Source: Congeria kusceri (Eukaryota > Mollusca > Bivalvia > Myida > Dreissenidae). Taken from it: 64,000 nt of DNA. Numbering within the stretch: position 1 is the first letter of the stretch; every line of letters starts with the position of its first letter. This document shows, one piece after another, positions 10,577 through 21,488 of this stretch. The translations under genes were made by a program, and so were the position numbers. The DNA lies in NCBI GenBank assembly GCA_027627225.1, contig CM051030.1, positions 3,587,501 through 3,651,500 of the forward strand, in the 5' to 3' direction. The notes below the pieces were generated by a model. The model was not told the origin of the DNA. It saw only the letters and a program-made list of their open reading frames with translations, and ran no database searches.

Positions 10577-10755
10577 TGTGGTATATGTATGGCTATCTCA
10601 TTGCGCATGCGTGATTGACCATTACCGGGCACAAGCCACATGCTTATCAGTGGTAGAATAAACGTCCTAGAAACAGCACGCTTGTGTTTGTTATTGACTC
10701 AATTGTCTTCAATCTAGGAGTTAGTACATTTTTACATAAACACTACAACACAACA
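10577..10755 (+). repeat. 5' LTR
   Basis: Begins TGTGGTATATG and ends ACTACAACACAACA. It is followed by a leader in which the last ~97 bp of the LTR and the PBS-like start are repeated (10772-10879). Confidence 0.92.
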
Positions 10756-10920
10756 TGATGTCAGAAGTGGGATAAACGTCCTAGAAACAGCACGCTTGTT
10801 TTGTTATTTACTCAATTGTCTTAAATGAAGGAGTTAGTTAATTTGTACATAAACACTACAACACAACATGGTGTCAGAATAAAACTAATTTCTCAAAAGA
10901 CTCAGTCATAATTTTCAAAA

Positions 10921-11660
10921 ATGGACTTAAGTGGCATTCCACCGCCAGTGTTTAATTGGAACTCCTCTTATCTTCCAGAAGAATGGGAAAAATTCAAATG
11001 ACATACGGAATTAATTTTCAAAGGACCGCTTAAATCAAAAAGTGAAGAAGAACAAGTCTCGTATTAATTTCTCTAGATTGGAGATGAAGGCCGAAATATC
11101 TGCAAATCCTGGTCAGAGCTTAGCAACGAAGACGCGAAAAAGCTTCAAACATATAACGAACGTTTCAAAGCCCACGTGCAGCCGAAGTTAAATCCTATCT
11201 TTGCTAGATATGTATTTAATAACCAAATCCAGGGGCAAGAGAGCATTGATACATATGTAACGAGACTCAGACTCAAAGCTCGCGACTGCAATTACAAAGA
11301 AGAAAATGAAATGATTCGTGACATAATTGTTTTTTGCTGCAACAACAAAACAGTTCGGGAAAAGTTGATCAACCAAGGCGAAGCACTGACATTAGATAAA
11401 GCAATTCAAATTGCCCAAAGCTACGAATATTGCCAGAAACAACTGCACGTTATGTTGGAAGCAAACAACGTCGACGCAGTCAACAAGCGCAACGCAAACG
11501 GAACCGGAAACCAGGCCCGCAACCGACAGCAGCCCCGGAAACCCACAACATGTGGAAATTCTGGACGTTCTCATCCGAATAACAAGTGTCCTGCCTATGA
11601 AAAACAGTGCCACTAGTGTGGAAAGCTGATTCATTTCCAGAAACTCCGCCGATCAAATGC
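10921..11660 (+). pseudogene. Gag remnant of the LTR element
   Basis: Starts MDLSGIPPPVFNWNSSYLPE and is stopped by TGA near codon 27 and by further stops. A capsid-like stretch is then open at 11176-11616 (NNQIQGQESIDTYVTRLR, KLINQGEALTLDKAIQIAQS). It ends in zinc-knuckle remnants (CGNSGRSHPNNKC and CGKLIHF) in which expected cysteines are changed and a TAG intervenes. The capsid then knuckle order is normal for Gypsy Gag. Confidence 0.8.
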
Positions 11661-11670
11661 AAAGACTCGA

Positions 11671-12700
11671 GTGAACGAAATAACTACTCGCAACATGCAA
11701 GACACTAACACTGTTTGTAATAGTGGTGCTTCTGGATCTTCTTTTGATTGCCAGGATAATTATGCTATTGACACGCTAAGCGCTTCTTTTTCACGTTCTC
11801 CAGACCATGCATTTGCCAAATTATTGGTTGGTCCACGCAAACTCCCCATTGACTTTAAGGTTGACACAGGAAGTGTAGCCAATATTTTGCCCTAGTCCCA
11901 GTTTGAGAAACTCAAAGTTAGTCACCCCTTGGAGCTCCCTAAGCATAGGTTAACCTCCTACACTGGGGAAATGCTACCTGTTATCGGCACCGTTACGCTA
12001 GCCTGCTGCCATAATGACCCGACAATTAGCACATTGTTCCACGTCGTTAACAGCAACACCACCCCATTAATTGACTTGCAATCGTGTCTTGATATTGGCC
12101 TTGTTTCGCTCACATACTCTGTCGACTGTCCGACATCTAGCACACCAGCGAAAACATCAGGTTTAACCAAACAGACAGTTCTTAAAGAAATCTGAACTTA
12201 TTTCAGGGTATTGGTCTAATCCCTGGGGAATGTAAATTGCATGTCAAAGGGAATGCTATTCACACGTCAACCCTCCGCGTCGCATACCGGAAGCACTGAA
12301 GGTACGACTCAAATCTGAGCTTGACAGAATGGTCAATGACCAAATAATCGCGAAAGTGACCGAACCAACTGACTGGGTAAATTCGATCGTAGTCGTAGAA
12401 AAGCCTATAACAGGAAATTTCAGGATTTGCCTTGACCACACTTGTCATACACCGTGCAAACAAACAGTGGTACCTTGTACAGACGCAACAGACGCCTTCT
12501 CATGAAAACCAAAGCAAAAACACCTGGCTCTGTTGATTTCTATGCGAATCCATTTCACAACACTTCCCCTCAGGAGCCTCCTAATGACCCCTAGGTAACC
12601 ACAACCAACCTGACCTGCCCCTCCTTAACATCACTGACCCGCATAAAACACGGTCTGGGAGAGTTGTGAAAAAACCCAAACGCTTGATTGAAGAACGTTA
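11671..12700 (+). pseudogene. Pol remnant: protease, RT start and pol C-terminus with a large internal deletion
   Basis: The aspartic protease signature VDTGSVANILP is at about 11860-11893, followed by a stop. After a frame change the RT entry region is visible (ELDRMVNDQIIAKVTEPTDW, VVVEKP, GNFRICLD) to about 12435. RT catalytic boxes, RNase H and integrase are absent. From about 12480 a basic RRNRRLLMKTK-like stretch resembles the end of Gypsy pol, so a deletion joins RT to the C-terminus. Confidence 0.75.
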
Positions 12701-12904
12701 ATTGTTAATGTATGCAGAACATATTATCTAAGCATGAATGTATATTGAATAACATCCGTTATTGATCGCATGCGTCAAATTTGGACATTATTTAGTTATT
12801 ATTATTAATTTTTACAATTAATAATTGGAATGTTAATACATGCAAGTTATGAACGTTTGCTAATTATTTGAGATTTTAATACTTTCATTGTTAAAGAAGG
12901 GAGA

Positions 12905-13083
12905 TGTAGTATATTTATGGCTATCTCGTTGCGCATGCGTGATTGACCATTACCCGGCACAAGTCACATGCTTATCAGTTGAAAAATAAACGTCCTAGAA
13001 ACAGCACGCTTGTGTTTGTTATTGACTCAATTGTCTTCAATCTAGGAGTTAGTAGATTTGAACATAAACAATACAACACAACA
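12905..13083 (+). repeat. 3' LTR
   Basis: Begins TGTAGTATATT and ends AATACAACACAACA. It has the same length as the 5' LTR and is followed by the TTATA target duplication. Confidence 0.92.
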
Positions 13084-13800
13084 TTATACACAGCCATAAT
13101 TATCGTCCAAATCTCGCATTGTCGCGGTCTTATACGCAGCCATAATTATCGCCCAAATCTCGCATCGTCGCGGTCTTATACACAGCCATAATTATCGTCC
13201 AAATCTCGCATCGTCGCGGTCTTATACACTGCCATAATTATCGACCAAATATCGCATCGTCGCGGTCTTATACACAGCCATAATTATCGTCCAAATCTCG
13301 CATCGTCGCGGACTTATACACAGCCATAATTATCGTCCAAATCTCGCATCGTCGCGGACTTATACACAGCCATAATTATCGTCCAAATCTCGCATCGTCG
13401 CGGTCTTATACACTGCCATAATTATCGACCAAATATCGCATCGTCGCGATCCTATACACATAATTATCGTCCAAATCTCGCATCGTCGGGTCCTTTACAC
13501 GGCGATAATTATCGCCTAACTCTCGCATCGTCGCTGTCCTATACACAGCGATAATTATCGCCCAAATCTCGCATCGTCGCGGTCCTATACACAGCGATAA
13601 TTATCGCCAAAAACTCGCATCGTCGCGGTCCTATACACAGTGATAATTATCGCCCAAATCTCGCATCGTCGGGGTCATATACACAGGGATAAATTATCGC
13701 CCGGATCTCGCATCGTCGCGGTCCTATACACAGCGATAAGTATCGGTCAAATTTCCCATCGTCGCACCATGTGCTATATCGCGATAATGCGAATATAGGT
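13084..13800. repeat. 46-bp tandem array, right part
   Basis: Continuation of the 46-bp array in the same orientation, about fifteen copies. It becomes more diverged towards the right arm (ATTATCGCC and CTATACACAGCGA variants). Confidence 0.92.
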
Positions 13801-13994
13801 CGAGAATTATCGCCGTGTACAAATTCATAGACACGCGAAATGTGTACGACAATAATCGTCCAAATTTCGTGTGCCTATACAATTTCTCAGTGCGAGATCT
13901 GCAGAAAATAAAAGTTAAAATATCGCATCGTCGCGGTCAAGCACAGGGCGGAATCAAGATTCCATATAATTTATTGTTCATCCCTAGTGTATGT

Positions 13995-14295
13995 GTGTGT
14001 GGGGGGGGGGGGGGGCGGCGGGCTGACCCAGGGGAATTTGACTACTTTTATTTTTCGGGGTCTACTGCCCCACCCCAGAGCCAAGCAATTTGTCTAAATC
14101 CACACAGTGGGAGATGCTTTATGCATCAAATGGCCCGGGGGAGCTCAATATTACCGGGATCTTATATATATTTCCCGGGTCCCGGAATCATTTTCGGCAC
14201 GTCAAATTCTCGCCTGTCAGGAATCGCTTTCACTCTAAATGCCCGTATATGCCCTCCGCCCCCCCCCCCCCCCCCCCAACCACTGGGGGAAATTA
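13995..14295. mobile_element. Poly-G/C-containing repeat, family G copy 1
   Basis: Bounded by a G run with GCGGGCTGACCCAGGG and a C run with ACTGGGGGAAATTATTGATA. Shared internal motifs with the copy at 25770: AGCCAAGCA, TCAAATGGCCCGGGG, CCCGCCTGTC. Probably a MITE. The Gly/Pro-rich frames across it are not genes. Confidence 0.65.
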
Positions 14296-14299
14296 TTGA

Positions 14300-14880
14300 T
14301 AGGTGCATAACACGCATAACCATTGCAAACACGCATAACCATTGCAGAGTACTCATACATCCCTATAATACTCAAGTCCCTGTTCATGTGTATTGGACAG
14401 ACATCTGTCGGAAAGATCATGGGCAACACATAAAGCATAGAATTAACTGTTTTATTCATATTGTTTTCAGGAGGGGAAAATCGAGTCCTTTTTATGAACG
14501 GGGAATAATTTTACAACTCATACAACTAAGTCAGATTCAATACCAGACTCTACTTCACCCTGACTTATCACAATTGTCACACCAATAAAGGAAATCAACG
14601 GAAATCAAAATCAAGTACAAAACGTGGGGCATAAACAATTGAATTTATAGTTTTGGTTACGATGCGCGTTAATTTTTTCTGTGTTAATTTTTTCCTACTT
14701 CTGGAGGGGCATTTTTTGCGAAAACAGGGGAAAATATGTATATATACCTTGTCAGGAGGGGAATGGGGCCTTGTATCGGCCTCAAAATGGTCATAAAAAC
14801 ACGGTATTGTTTTACTACATTTTAACTATCTTCGACTGTAATTAATACAAAATGTCAACCATCAACACGTATTCATGTCC
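14300..14880. other. No gene seen
   Basis: Mixed-composition spacer containing AGGAGGGG-type stretches at 14468 and 14753. No open frame with support. Confidence 0.5.
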
Positions 14881-14939
14881 GGTTTTAGGGTACAGCCCAT
14901 CTCGAACGCCTCTGATGAAACACCCGATAATATTTATAT

Positions 14940-15229
14940 TCAAATCGTTTTACCAGGTTCCTTTTTAAATTACCGAAACAATGACTCTCAGTGAAGAATA
15001 ACAGAAGTTTTACAAGGTTTCTTTTTAAATAACCGAGACAATGACTCTCAGTGAAGAATAATAGAAGTTTTACCAGGTTCCTTTTTAAATAACCGAGACA
15101 ATGACTCTCAGCGAAGAATAATAGAAGTTTCACCAGGTTCCTTTATAAATAACCGAGACAATGACTCTCAATGAAGAATAATAGCAGTTTTACCAGGTTT
15201 CTTTTTAAATAGCCGAGACAATGACTCTC
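14940..15229. repeat. 60-bp tandem array, left part
   Basis: About five copies of a unit containing TTACCAGGTTCCTTTTTAAA and CCGAGACAATGACTCTCAGT. It resumes at 16282 after a TIR insertion. The repeated LKRNLVKLLLFFTESHCLGY peptide on the minus strand exists only because 60 is divisible by three. Confidence 0.92.
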
Positions 15230-16281
15230 TAGTGTTTAATTTAGAAGGGCATAGGGGCATGGCGTTTGATTTGGAAAAGGGGCATTTTGTGCGCGGTGAC
15301 ACTGTTAAAAAGGGCACATTAGATTTTAATAGTGTTTTTCTTGAAGTATTACTGACTGATTCCTTTCATATATTTGATGATTATTAAGTCAATTTATTAA
15401 CACATTTTAATTTTCCAATAGTATAAGTTCTTCTAATTATTAAGTTATATTATTCGCAAAGATCAGAAAAAATATTTATTATTCATTTCAGGTATATCCA
15501 ATAAGCAATCAAACAATACAATTTTTAAACTAAAACAGTTTATGGGCAAGTTAAAATCATGTTTATTAATGGTAAAGTCCTATTACTCTAGTATAATTTT
15601 TATTTTTCATCTCTTTTTCATTGTAGGAAATATTTTGATTTTCACCATAATGGTTTATATGAATTATGCTGTTGATGATGACATGGCTCTACTACTATTT
15701 TGATTAATGATGAAAAGCAAAAGTCAAGACTGAACATAAGGAAAACAAACATTGAAATTCGGATTGAAATGGTTTATCCGAATATGTTTGACCGAAATTA
15801 TAGCTAGTTCTGCAGTTCGTTTCTATCAAGCATATTTGGTTATTATTGGAAGAAATATTGTATACACATGTATTTGTTCATAGTTTATGAATAAAGACGA
15901 CATTGAGTCTACATTGATATGCATACTTCCCTTTGTTATCACGTTTGTCATACAAATTCACGACACAAAAACATTTTGAAATTGAATATGAAAACGCTGC
16001 TGTTAAAAGCAGACAATTTGCGCTCATTTTAAAAACAAAATCAGCATGTTTTATTGTATCTGGACACAAACTCGTAATCTGACTGCTCCTACTGCTGATC
16101 ACATCAGGTGGTCACATATTTGTTTATAATAACATGCCACCACAAAGGGCCCTCGTTAAAAATCAATACAGTCAATAGATAAGAGGGCACGAGACGCTAA
16201 GTGCCTTTTAAAAGGGCAGGGTGGCGGATCAATAAAGGGGCGTGGCGCGGCGCCGCGCTGATTAGTCTGGATAAAACACTA
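15230..16281. mobile_element. TIR element inserted in the 60-bp array
   Basis: Left end TAGTGTTTAAT and right end ATAAAACACTA are inverted. CTCTC is duplicated at 15225-15229 and 16282-16286, within the array unit. The ends look hAT-like (TAGTG), but only 5 bp of duplication can be seen. The interior is AT-rich with GGGGCAT-type motifs near both ends, and there is no transposase frame. Confidence 0.65.
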
Positions 16282-16975
16282 CTCTCAGTAAAGAATAACA
16301 GAAGTTTAACCAGGTTTCTTTTTAAATAACCGAGACAATGACTCTCAGTGAAGAATAATACAGTTTTACCAGGTTCTTTTTTAAATAACCGAGACAATGA
16401 CTCTCAGTGACGAATAATAGAAGTTTTACCAGGTTCCTTTTTAAATAACCGAGACAATGACTCTCAGTGAAGAATAACATAAGTTTTACCAGGTTTCTTT
16501 TTAAATAACCGAGACAATGACTCCCAGTGAAGAATAATAGAAGTTTTACCAGGTTTCTTTTTAACCGAGACAATGACTCGCAGTGAGGAATAATAGAAGT
16601 TTTATCAGGTTTCTTTTACCAGGTTCCTTTTTAAATAACCGAGACAATGACTCTCAGTGAAGAATAACATAAGTTTTACCAGGTTTCTTTTTAAATAACC
16701 GAGACAATGACTCCCAGTGAAGAATAATAGAAGTTTTACCAGGTTTCTTTTTAACCGAGACAATGACTCGCAGTGAGGAATAATAGAAGTTTTATCAGGT
16801 TTCTTTTTAACCGAGACAATGACTCTCAGTGAAGAATAATAGAAGTTTTACCACTTTTCTTTTTAACCGAGACAATGACTCTCAGTGAAGAATAATAGAA
16901 GTTTTACCAATTTTCTTTTTAACCGAGACAATGACTCTTAGTGAAGAATAATAGACGTTTTACCGGGTTCCTTAA
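16282..16975. repeat. 60-bp tandem array, right part
   Basis: About twelve copies, with a 51-bp variant lacking AAATAACCG-region bases towards the right. A ~125-bp block at 16440-16620 is repeated at 16620-16800, showing higher-order duplication. Confidence 0.9.
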
Positions 16976-17082
16976 GGTGTCATGTTGCACAGTAGGTTAG
17001 TACACAAGTATAGAATCTCTGCAAAAAGTTAAACTATGATATCGCGTAATTTAACTGTCACGGTTTTGCAACAATTTACAAT

Positions 17083-17333
17083 ATGAGGCGTGTCGTTGGA
17101 AAACCGGGCTTAATGCATTGCTTAAAGTGTCGTCCCGGATCAGCCTGTGCAGTCACAGGACGGCACTTTCCGCCTACAGTGGATTTATGTTTAGAAGATA
17201 CTTCCTTGAAACAGAAAATACCATACAACCGGAAAGTGCCGTCCTGGATTAGCCTGTGCGGACTGCACAGGCAAATCCGGGACAACACTTTACGCAAATG
17301 CATTAAGCCCGGGTTTCCCACGACACGCATCAT
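17083..17333. mobile_element. Fold-back MITE, family F copy 1
   Basis: GGCGTGTCGTTGGAAAACCG at the left is complemented by CGGGTTTCCCACGACACGC at the right. It contains AGCCTGTGCAG and CTGCACAGG stem pieces and the conserved GAAACAGAAAATACCATA core. Related copies are at 46753, 50482 and 53012. Confidence 0.85.
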
Positions 17334-17350
17334 ACCATCTTCTATATTTA

Positions 17351-17653
17351 TACTGTAAAATTGTTTAAGTTCGCGGATTTCTAACTTTCGCGTAAGTCGC
17401 GGTCCGAAAAGAGCGCGAATTTAAAAGCCCGCGAATGTTTTCTGTGTGCGTGATTATTAAAAATGTATACATGAAATGACAAATGTGCGTATTTAAGACG
17501 GCGAGAATAAGCCGTTTTATCAGGAATGTACGAGTTTAAGATCGCGCGAATTAGATGTTTTCAGGACTGTGCGAAATTAAGATCGCGCGAATTAGCCGTT
17601 TTATCAGGAATGCGCGAAATTACGACACCGCTAAATAAAATGATTTTACAGTA
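17351..17653. mobile_element. MITE with TACTGTAAAAT termini
   Basis: TACTGTAAAAT at the left and ATTTTACAGTA at the right. The core has repeated GCGCGAATTAGCCGTTTTAT and CAGGAATGCGCGAAATTA units. Confidence 0.65.
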
Positions 17654-17710
17654 GGTTGGTAGATACTTATTTGTCTGTCCCCCCCCCCCCCCTCTAAATC
17701 TTAATCCTGT

Positions 17711-18172
17711 AGGTTACAATATACTAATTCCAATCCTTATGTAATTTAATGTAAACGCGATAATTTTAACCAAAAATAAATGCAACATTTTGCACATAGG
17801 GACCCTCATAACCGTACATTTTCTTAAAGAGCATTCTAAGCTGAATTGATTTAAGCAATACAAATGGTATGTCATGTGTTATGTAAGAAAGAACTCGACA
17901 CTAAACAAAGTTGACTGTTTTATCACCATCGTTTTAGCGGCTACTTTCTAGTTGAATGTAACCCGCCTCAGCGCAAGTGTCATACTGTAGTCTCCAATCT
18001 TAAAACATATCAGTGATTTATGTATGCATACCAATGCTTACCCTACCAACATCTCCAAAAAAGAATATCAAAGCAAGTGTCTAAACCTAAAAACATGCCT
18101 TCGAGTTAAACTTGTTGATTTATTTAGAGAGTACAGCCCTAAATCTCTTATTTATTTAGTGAAATGTGACCT
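17711..18172 (-). mobile_element. Solo inverted copy of the 460-bp MITE (module M)
   Basis: Reverse complement of the 460-bp module that alternates with a spacer in the 26.5-34.5 kb array, covering exactly the same start and end. Termini are AGGTCACA and AGGTTACAAT. It is flanked by TGTA on both sides (17708-17711, 18172-18175). Its existence outside the array shows that M is a discrete unit. Confidence 0.8.
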
Positions 18173-18689
18173 GTATGCACACCGGCTACTCACATGCAGT
18201 TGCGATCCAAACCATTAGTATTATAAAAGATTTATTCATTTTATGTTATCCAAATATATTAACAACAATCGATCATTTCCGTAATAAATAATATTAGTGT
18301 GCGTTTCATTTCTTGTCAGAAATACGTACAAGTACATATTAAAACGTTTTAAAGAATAGTGCAAATATTTCTCTAAAGGGGTAGTGCAATAATGGGGATT
18401 TCAAGGTATAAAAGTTTAAGATAAACCCCAATACGGAATGTATATATACAGGTTACATGTTGTATGAAAGGTAAATGAAAATATTTTTGAATGGTGTGTA
18501 TATTGTGTCTGTGATTATTTTTTTTAGACTGCTGCGATATCCGCAGTACCTTAACTCGAAAGCAAGTATCGCTTTTGACACGGCAATGACACGGTGGTCT
18601 CCCCTGCATTGCTGCTTTTTATAGGTTAGATACCAGTATATAGTTGGGAATTACCAGGTGGTCATATCAGATCACGTATAGAGCTTTTA

Positions 18690-18945
18690 TCTAAATCGCG
18701 ACTGCATTCTGTGTTTCTGACGAATGACTGTGACTGCAATCAAGTAATGTAAAGCGAGATGTATTTCTTAGTAGCATAACATGTATTTTTTTATTTAAAA
18801 TTGTGTAAGTACAGAAAATCATCTTTCCAAAGAGACCAGACTCGAAACATTTGAAACAAAGGAAAGTGGCGATAAAGGCCGGGATATTTTGCTAGTTTAC
18901 AAAGGGACCCTATGGCAAATGGATTTACTGGTTTCTAACCTATAT
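18690..18945. repeat. Uninterrupted version of the sequence that brackets the 8-kb array
   Basis: AATCATCTTTCC, GACCAGACTCG and AAAGTGGCGA, then TTTTGCTAGTTTACAAAGGG and ACCCTATGG, are contiguous here. The first part matches 26320-26521 and the second part matches 34532-34570, on either side of the array. Confidence 0.75.
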
Positions 18946-18959
18946 ACACCTGGCATTCT

Positions 18960-20000
18960 CGTCCATATAGCCGTCGCCAGCAATATATTTGTAAGTTGAA
19001 TTTCGGGGGACAGTGCAAGATACAGGAGACGCACCGTTGCGGATGCGACCCCGGGTATTTTACGGCCCGGTTGCAACTCATGCGAAAGAAGAGGTATGAG
19101 TAAGGATGTAGCGGGGGCTCAAACCTGAGACCAATGGAGTTTGAAGAAAGTAAGTTACCACTTGGCCTGGAATATGCTACAAGTCGTTTGTACATGTACC
19201 TGTCATAAATATAGATTTTACGTATACATGTTGAGCTTTTCCTGTCGTTGACTCGTGAAATTGGCTATACGAAAAATTAAAACTAGATTGTCGTTTTGTT
19301 ATCAATTACATTGTTTTTTTTTACAAAATTATTATGTTTTGAAACCGATTAAACATAAAATGTAATTAAATCAAAATATGATCCTACACTAGAAGCTGTG
19401 AATTACCCGACTTTTTTAGTTTGTTTTAAACATATTATGTTCTAATCACATTCTTCAACAAAACGATGGATGCACTTGGGAAACGTTCATGATATTCAAA
19501 ACGGCACTTCTTACTGTCGCGTAATAATAAATGAGTTAAAATCATAGTGATTCTACCTTCAGATTTCAGAAGCGATACTTATAGTTGTTCTGCGAAACAG
19601 AATTCATATATTAACCGACCTACTGCAGATATTGCCCTTTAAATCCCCTTATGCCAAATAACTTGAAAGATGTAAATTCGTTTAATCACAACTTGCATCA
19701 TTATACGAGGAGTTATAACAGAAGTCATTGTTTACAATATCACCATATCACAACTGTATAATAATATTGATCTATATAATGCAGTTGTTAAGTCTTAAAC
19801 CCGAGCACGATTACAAAAGAAACCCTTAGTTGACAATACATGAAGACAATTGATAAGTAGTAGCGACATTGTGCAAACAGTTGTAAGGCCAGATATTTGT
19901 ATTTTTCTTGAATTGTCCAGTTGAACGGCGAAAATAAAATAAAAACGCTGACGGCGTAGAAAGACTGTTGGCGAGGAAAGAAATTTTAATCAAACTAATT
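18960..20000. other. No gene seen
   Basis: AT-rich unique-looking sequence. Short open frames lack domain content or splice-site context. Confidence 0.5.
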
Positions 20001-20001
20001 A

Positions 20002-20299
20002 GCGTAAAAAATATGTTTGTTTCAGGTTACATGCCCAAAAATAGGGTAGGTAGGTATTTATTTTTTTTATTATTGTTTTATTTGGTAAATGGTCAACTTG
20101 AAGATTCTAAAACTGAATGAAGAATCCAAACATATCGGTAATACCTTAAACATAATTTTGAATTGCATGCTATCAAAACAAAACATTTATAATAAAAAAA
20201 CAAAACAGAAAATATCTGACAAACTCAATAAAATGTTCTAGGGTCGGGGCATTTTTAAGGTAGGTCGGGTAACTTGAAACAAACATATTTTTTAAGCCT
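20002..20299. mobile_element. MITE, family H copy 1
   Basis: Ends AAAAAATATGTTTGTTTCAG and its complement CTTGAAACAAACATATTTTTT. The core shares GGTAAATGGTCAA, ATTCTAAAACT, CATATCGGTAATACC and TATCTGACAAACTCAATAAA with the copy at 48911. Confidence 0.85.
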
Positions 20300-20601
20300 C
20301 ATAAGTATTACTTTAAAGACAACATTCGTTGGAATAAAGTTAAATTTCTGTTATATCATTTGTTGACCCATTCAAGTCGAAATGACGTTGTTATGGCGAT
20401 CGAACATACATGTGGCTATATTTCTGGAAGATTTCATCGAAAAATATGTATGGAGAATTAAATAAATTATGGCACTTGTCCCTAAACATTCCGAAAACCC
20501 CTCGTATATGCATACCATATACATACCAGTTCACAAGTTAACATGCGTAGGGCCCAAATAGCCGATGTATCATAACAGTTCGTAGTTTTATCCTTAGTAC
20601 A

Positions 20602-20623
20602 ATGTCGCCTACTGCTGCTGCTT

Positions 20624-20670
<47 letters not shown>

Positions 20671-20698
20671 GCTGCTTCTACTACTACTACCACTACTT

Positions 20699-20733
<35 letters not shown>

Positions 20734-20773
20734 GCTACTACTACTACTACCACTACTTCTACAACTACTACTT

Positions 20774-20846
<73 letters not shown>

Positions 20847-20971
20847 CATCACCACTACTACTACTGCTGCTAATACAACTACTACTACTACTACTATTAT
20901 TATTATTATTATTACTACTACTACTACTACTACATGTACTACTATTTCTACTGCTACTGCTGCTGTTGCTG

Positions 20972-21011
<40 letters not shown>

Positions 21012-21032
21012 CACTACTATTACTTCTATTAT

Positions 21033-21078
<46 letters not shown>

Positions 21079-21081
21079 ACT

Positions 21082-21161
<80 letters not shown>

Positions 21162-21172
21162 CACTACTGCTG

Positions 21173-21254
<82 letters not shown>

Positions 21255-21427
21255 CATCACCACTACTACTACTGCTGCTACTACTACTACTACTACTATT
21301 ATTATTATTATTATTATTATTACTACTACTACATGTACTACTATTTCTACTGCTACTGCTGCTGTTGCTGCTACTACTACAACAACAACTACTACTACTA
21401 CTACTACTACTACTACTGCTGCTGCTG

Positions 21428-21464
<37 letters not shown>

Positions 21465-21475
21465 TAAAATTTTCA
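20602..21475. repeat. ~870-bp TAC/ACT trinucleotide tract
   Basis: Near-pure ACT repeats with internal duplicated blocks: the ACATGTACTACTATTTCTAC and TGCTGTTGCTGC section occurs at 20930 and again at 21330. It ends at CTAAAATTTTCACATGAGTG, directly joined to the family A element. Confidence 0.95.
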
Positions 21476-21488
21476 CATGAGTGACAAA

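Larger units (their letters stand above)
10577..13083 (+). mobile_element. Degenerate Gypsy-type LTR retrotransposon
   Basis: Two 179-bp LTRs (TG...CA) flank 2.15 kb of internal sequence. The 5-bp target duplication TTATA is at 10572-10576 and 13084-13088, inside a 46-bp satellite unit. A PBS-like TGATGTCAGAAGTGG follows the left LTR and a purine tract (AAAGAAGGGAGA) precedes the right one. Gag, a DTG protease and a scrap of RT are recognisable but broken; most of RT, RNase H and integrase is missing. The LTRs differ at about 12 of 179 positions by hand alignment, so the insertion is not recent. Confidence 0.92.
10041..13934. mobile_element. Inverted-repeat element filled with 46-bp satellite
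   Basis: The left arm (about 10041-10131) and right arm (about 13851-13934) are inverted copies. Both arms hold CATTTTAATTTTTATGTTCT-like sequence, CTGCAGAYCTCGYAC, and ACACGAARTTTGGACGAT. Between them lie only 46-bp repeats plus the inserted LTR element (10577-13083). Without that insertion the structure would be about 1.4 kb. No transposase is visible, so this would be non-autonomous if mobile at all. Confidence 0.6.

Noticed and set aside
13815..14588. 257-codon plus-strand frame with poly-Gly and poly-Pro
   Set aside because: It spans the end of a satellite element and a poly-G/C repeat; composition changes abruptly and nothing supports coding.
14885..16573. Frames with a repeated LKRNLVKLLLFFTESHCLGY peptide
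   Set aside because: The 60-bp unit is divisible by three, so any stop-free frame repeats. Indels in the array break it repeatedly and it is split by a transposon.
17076..17358. Overlapping 85- and 91-codon frames on opposite strands
   Set aside because: They cover a fold-back MITE exactly; symmetry of the element makes mirror-image frames.
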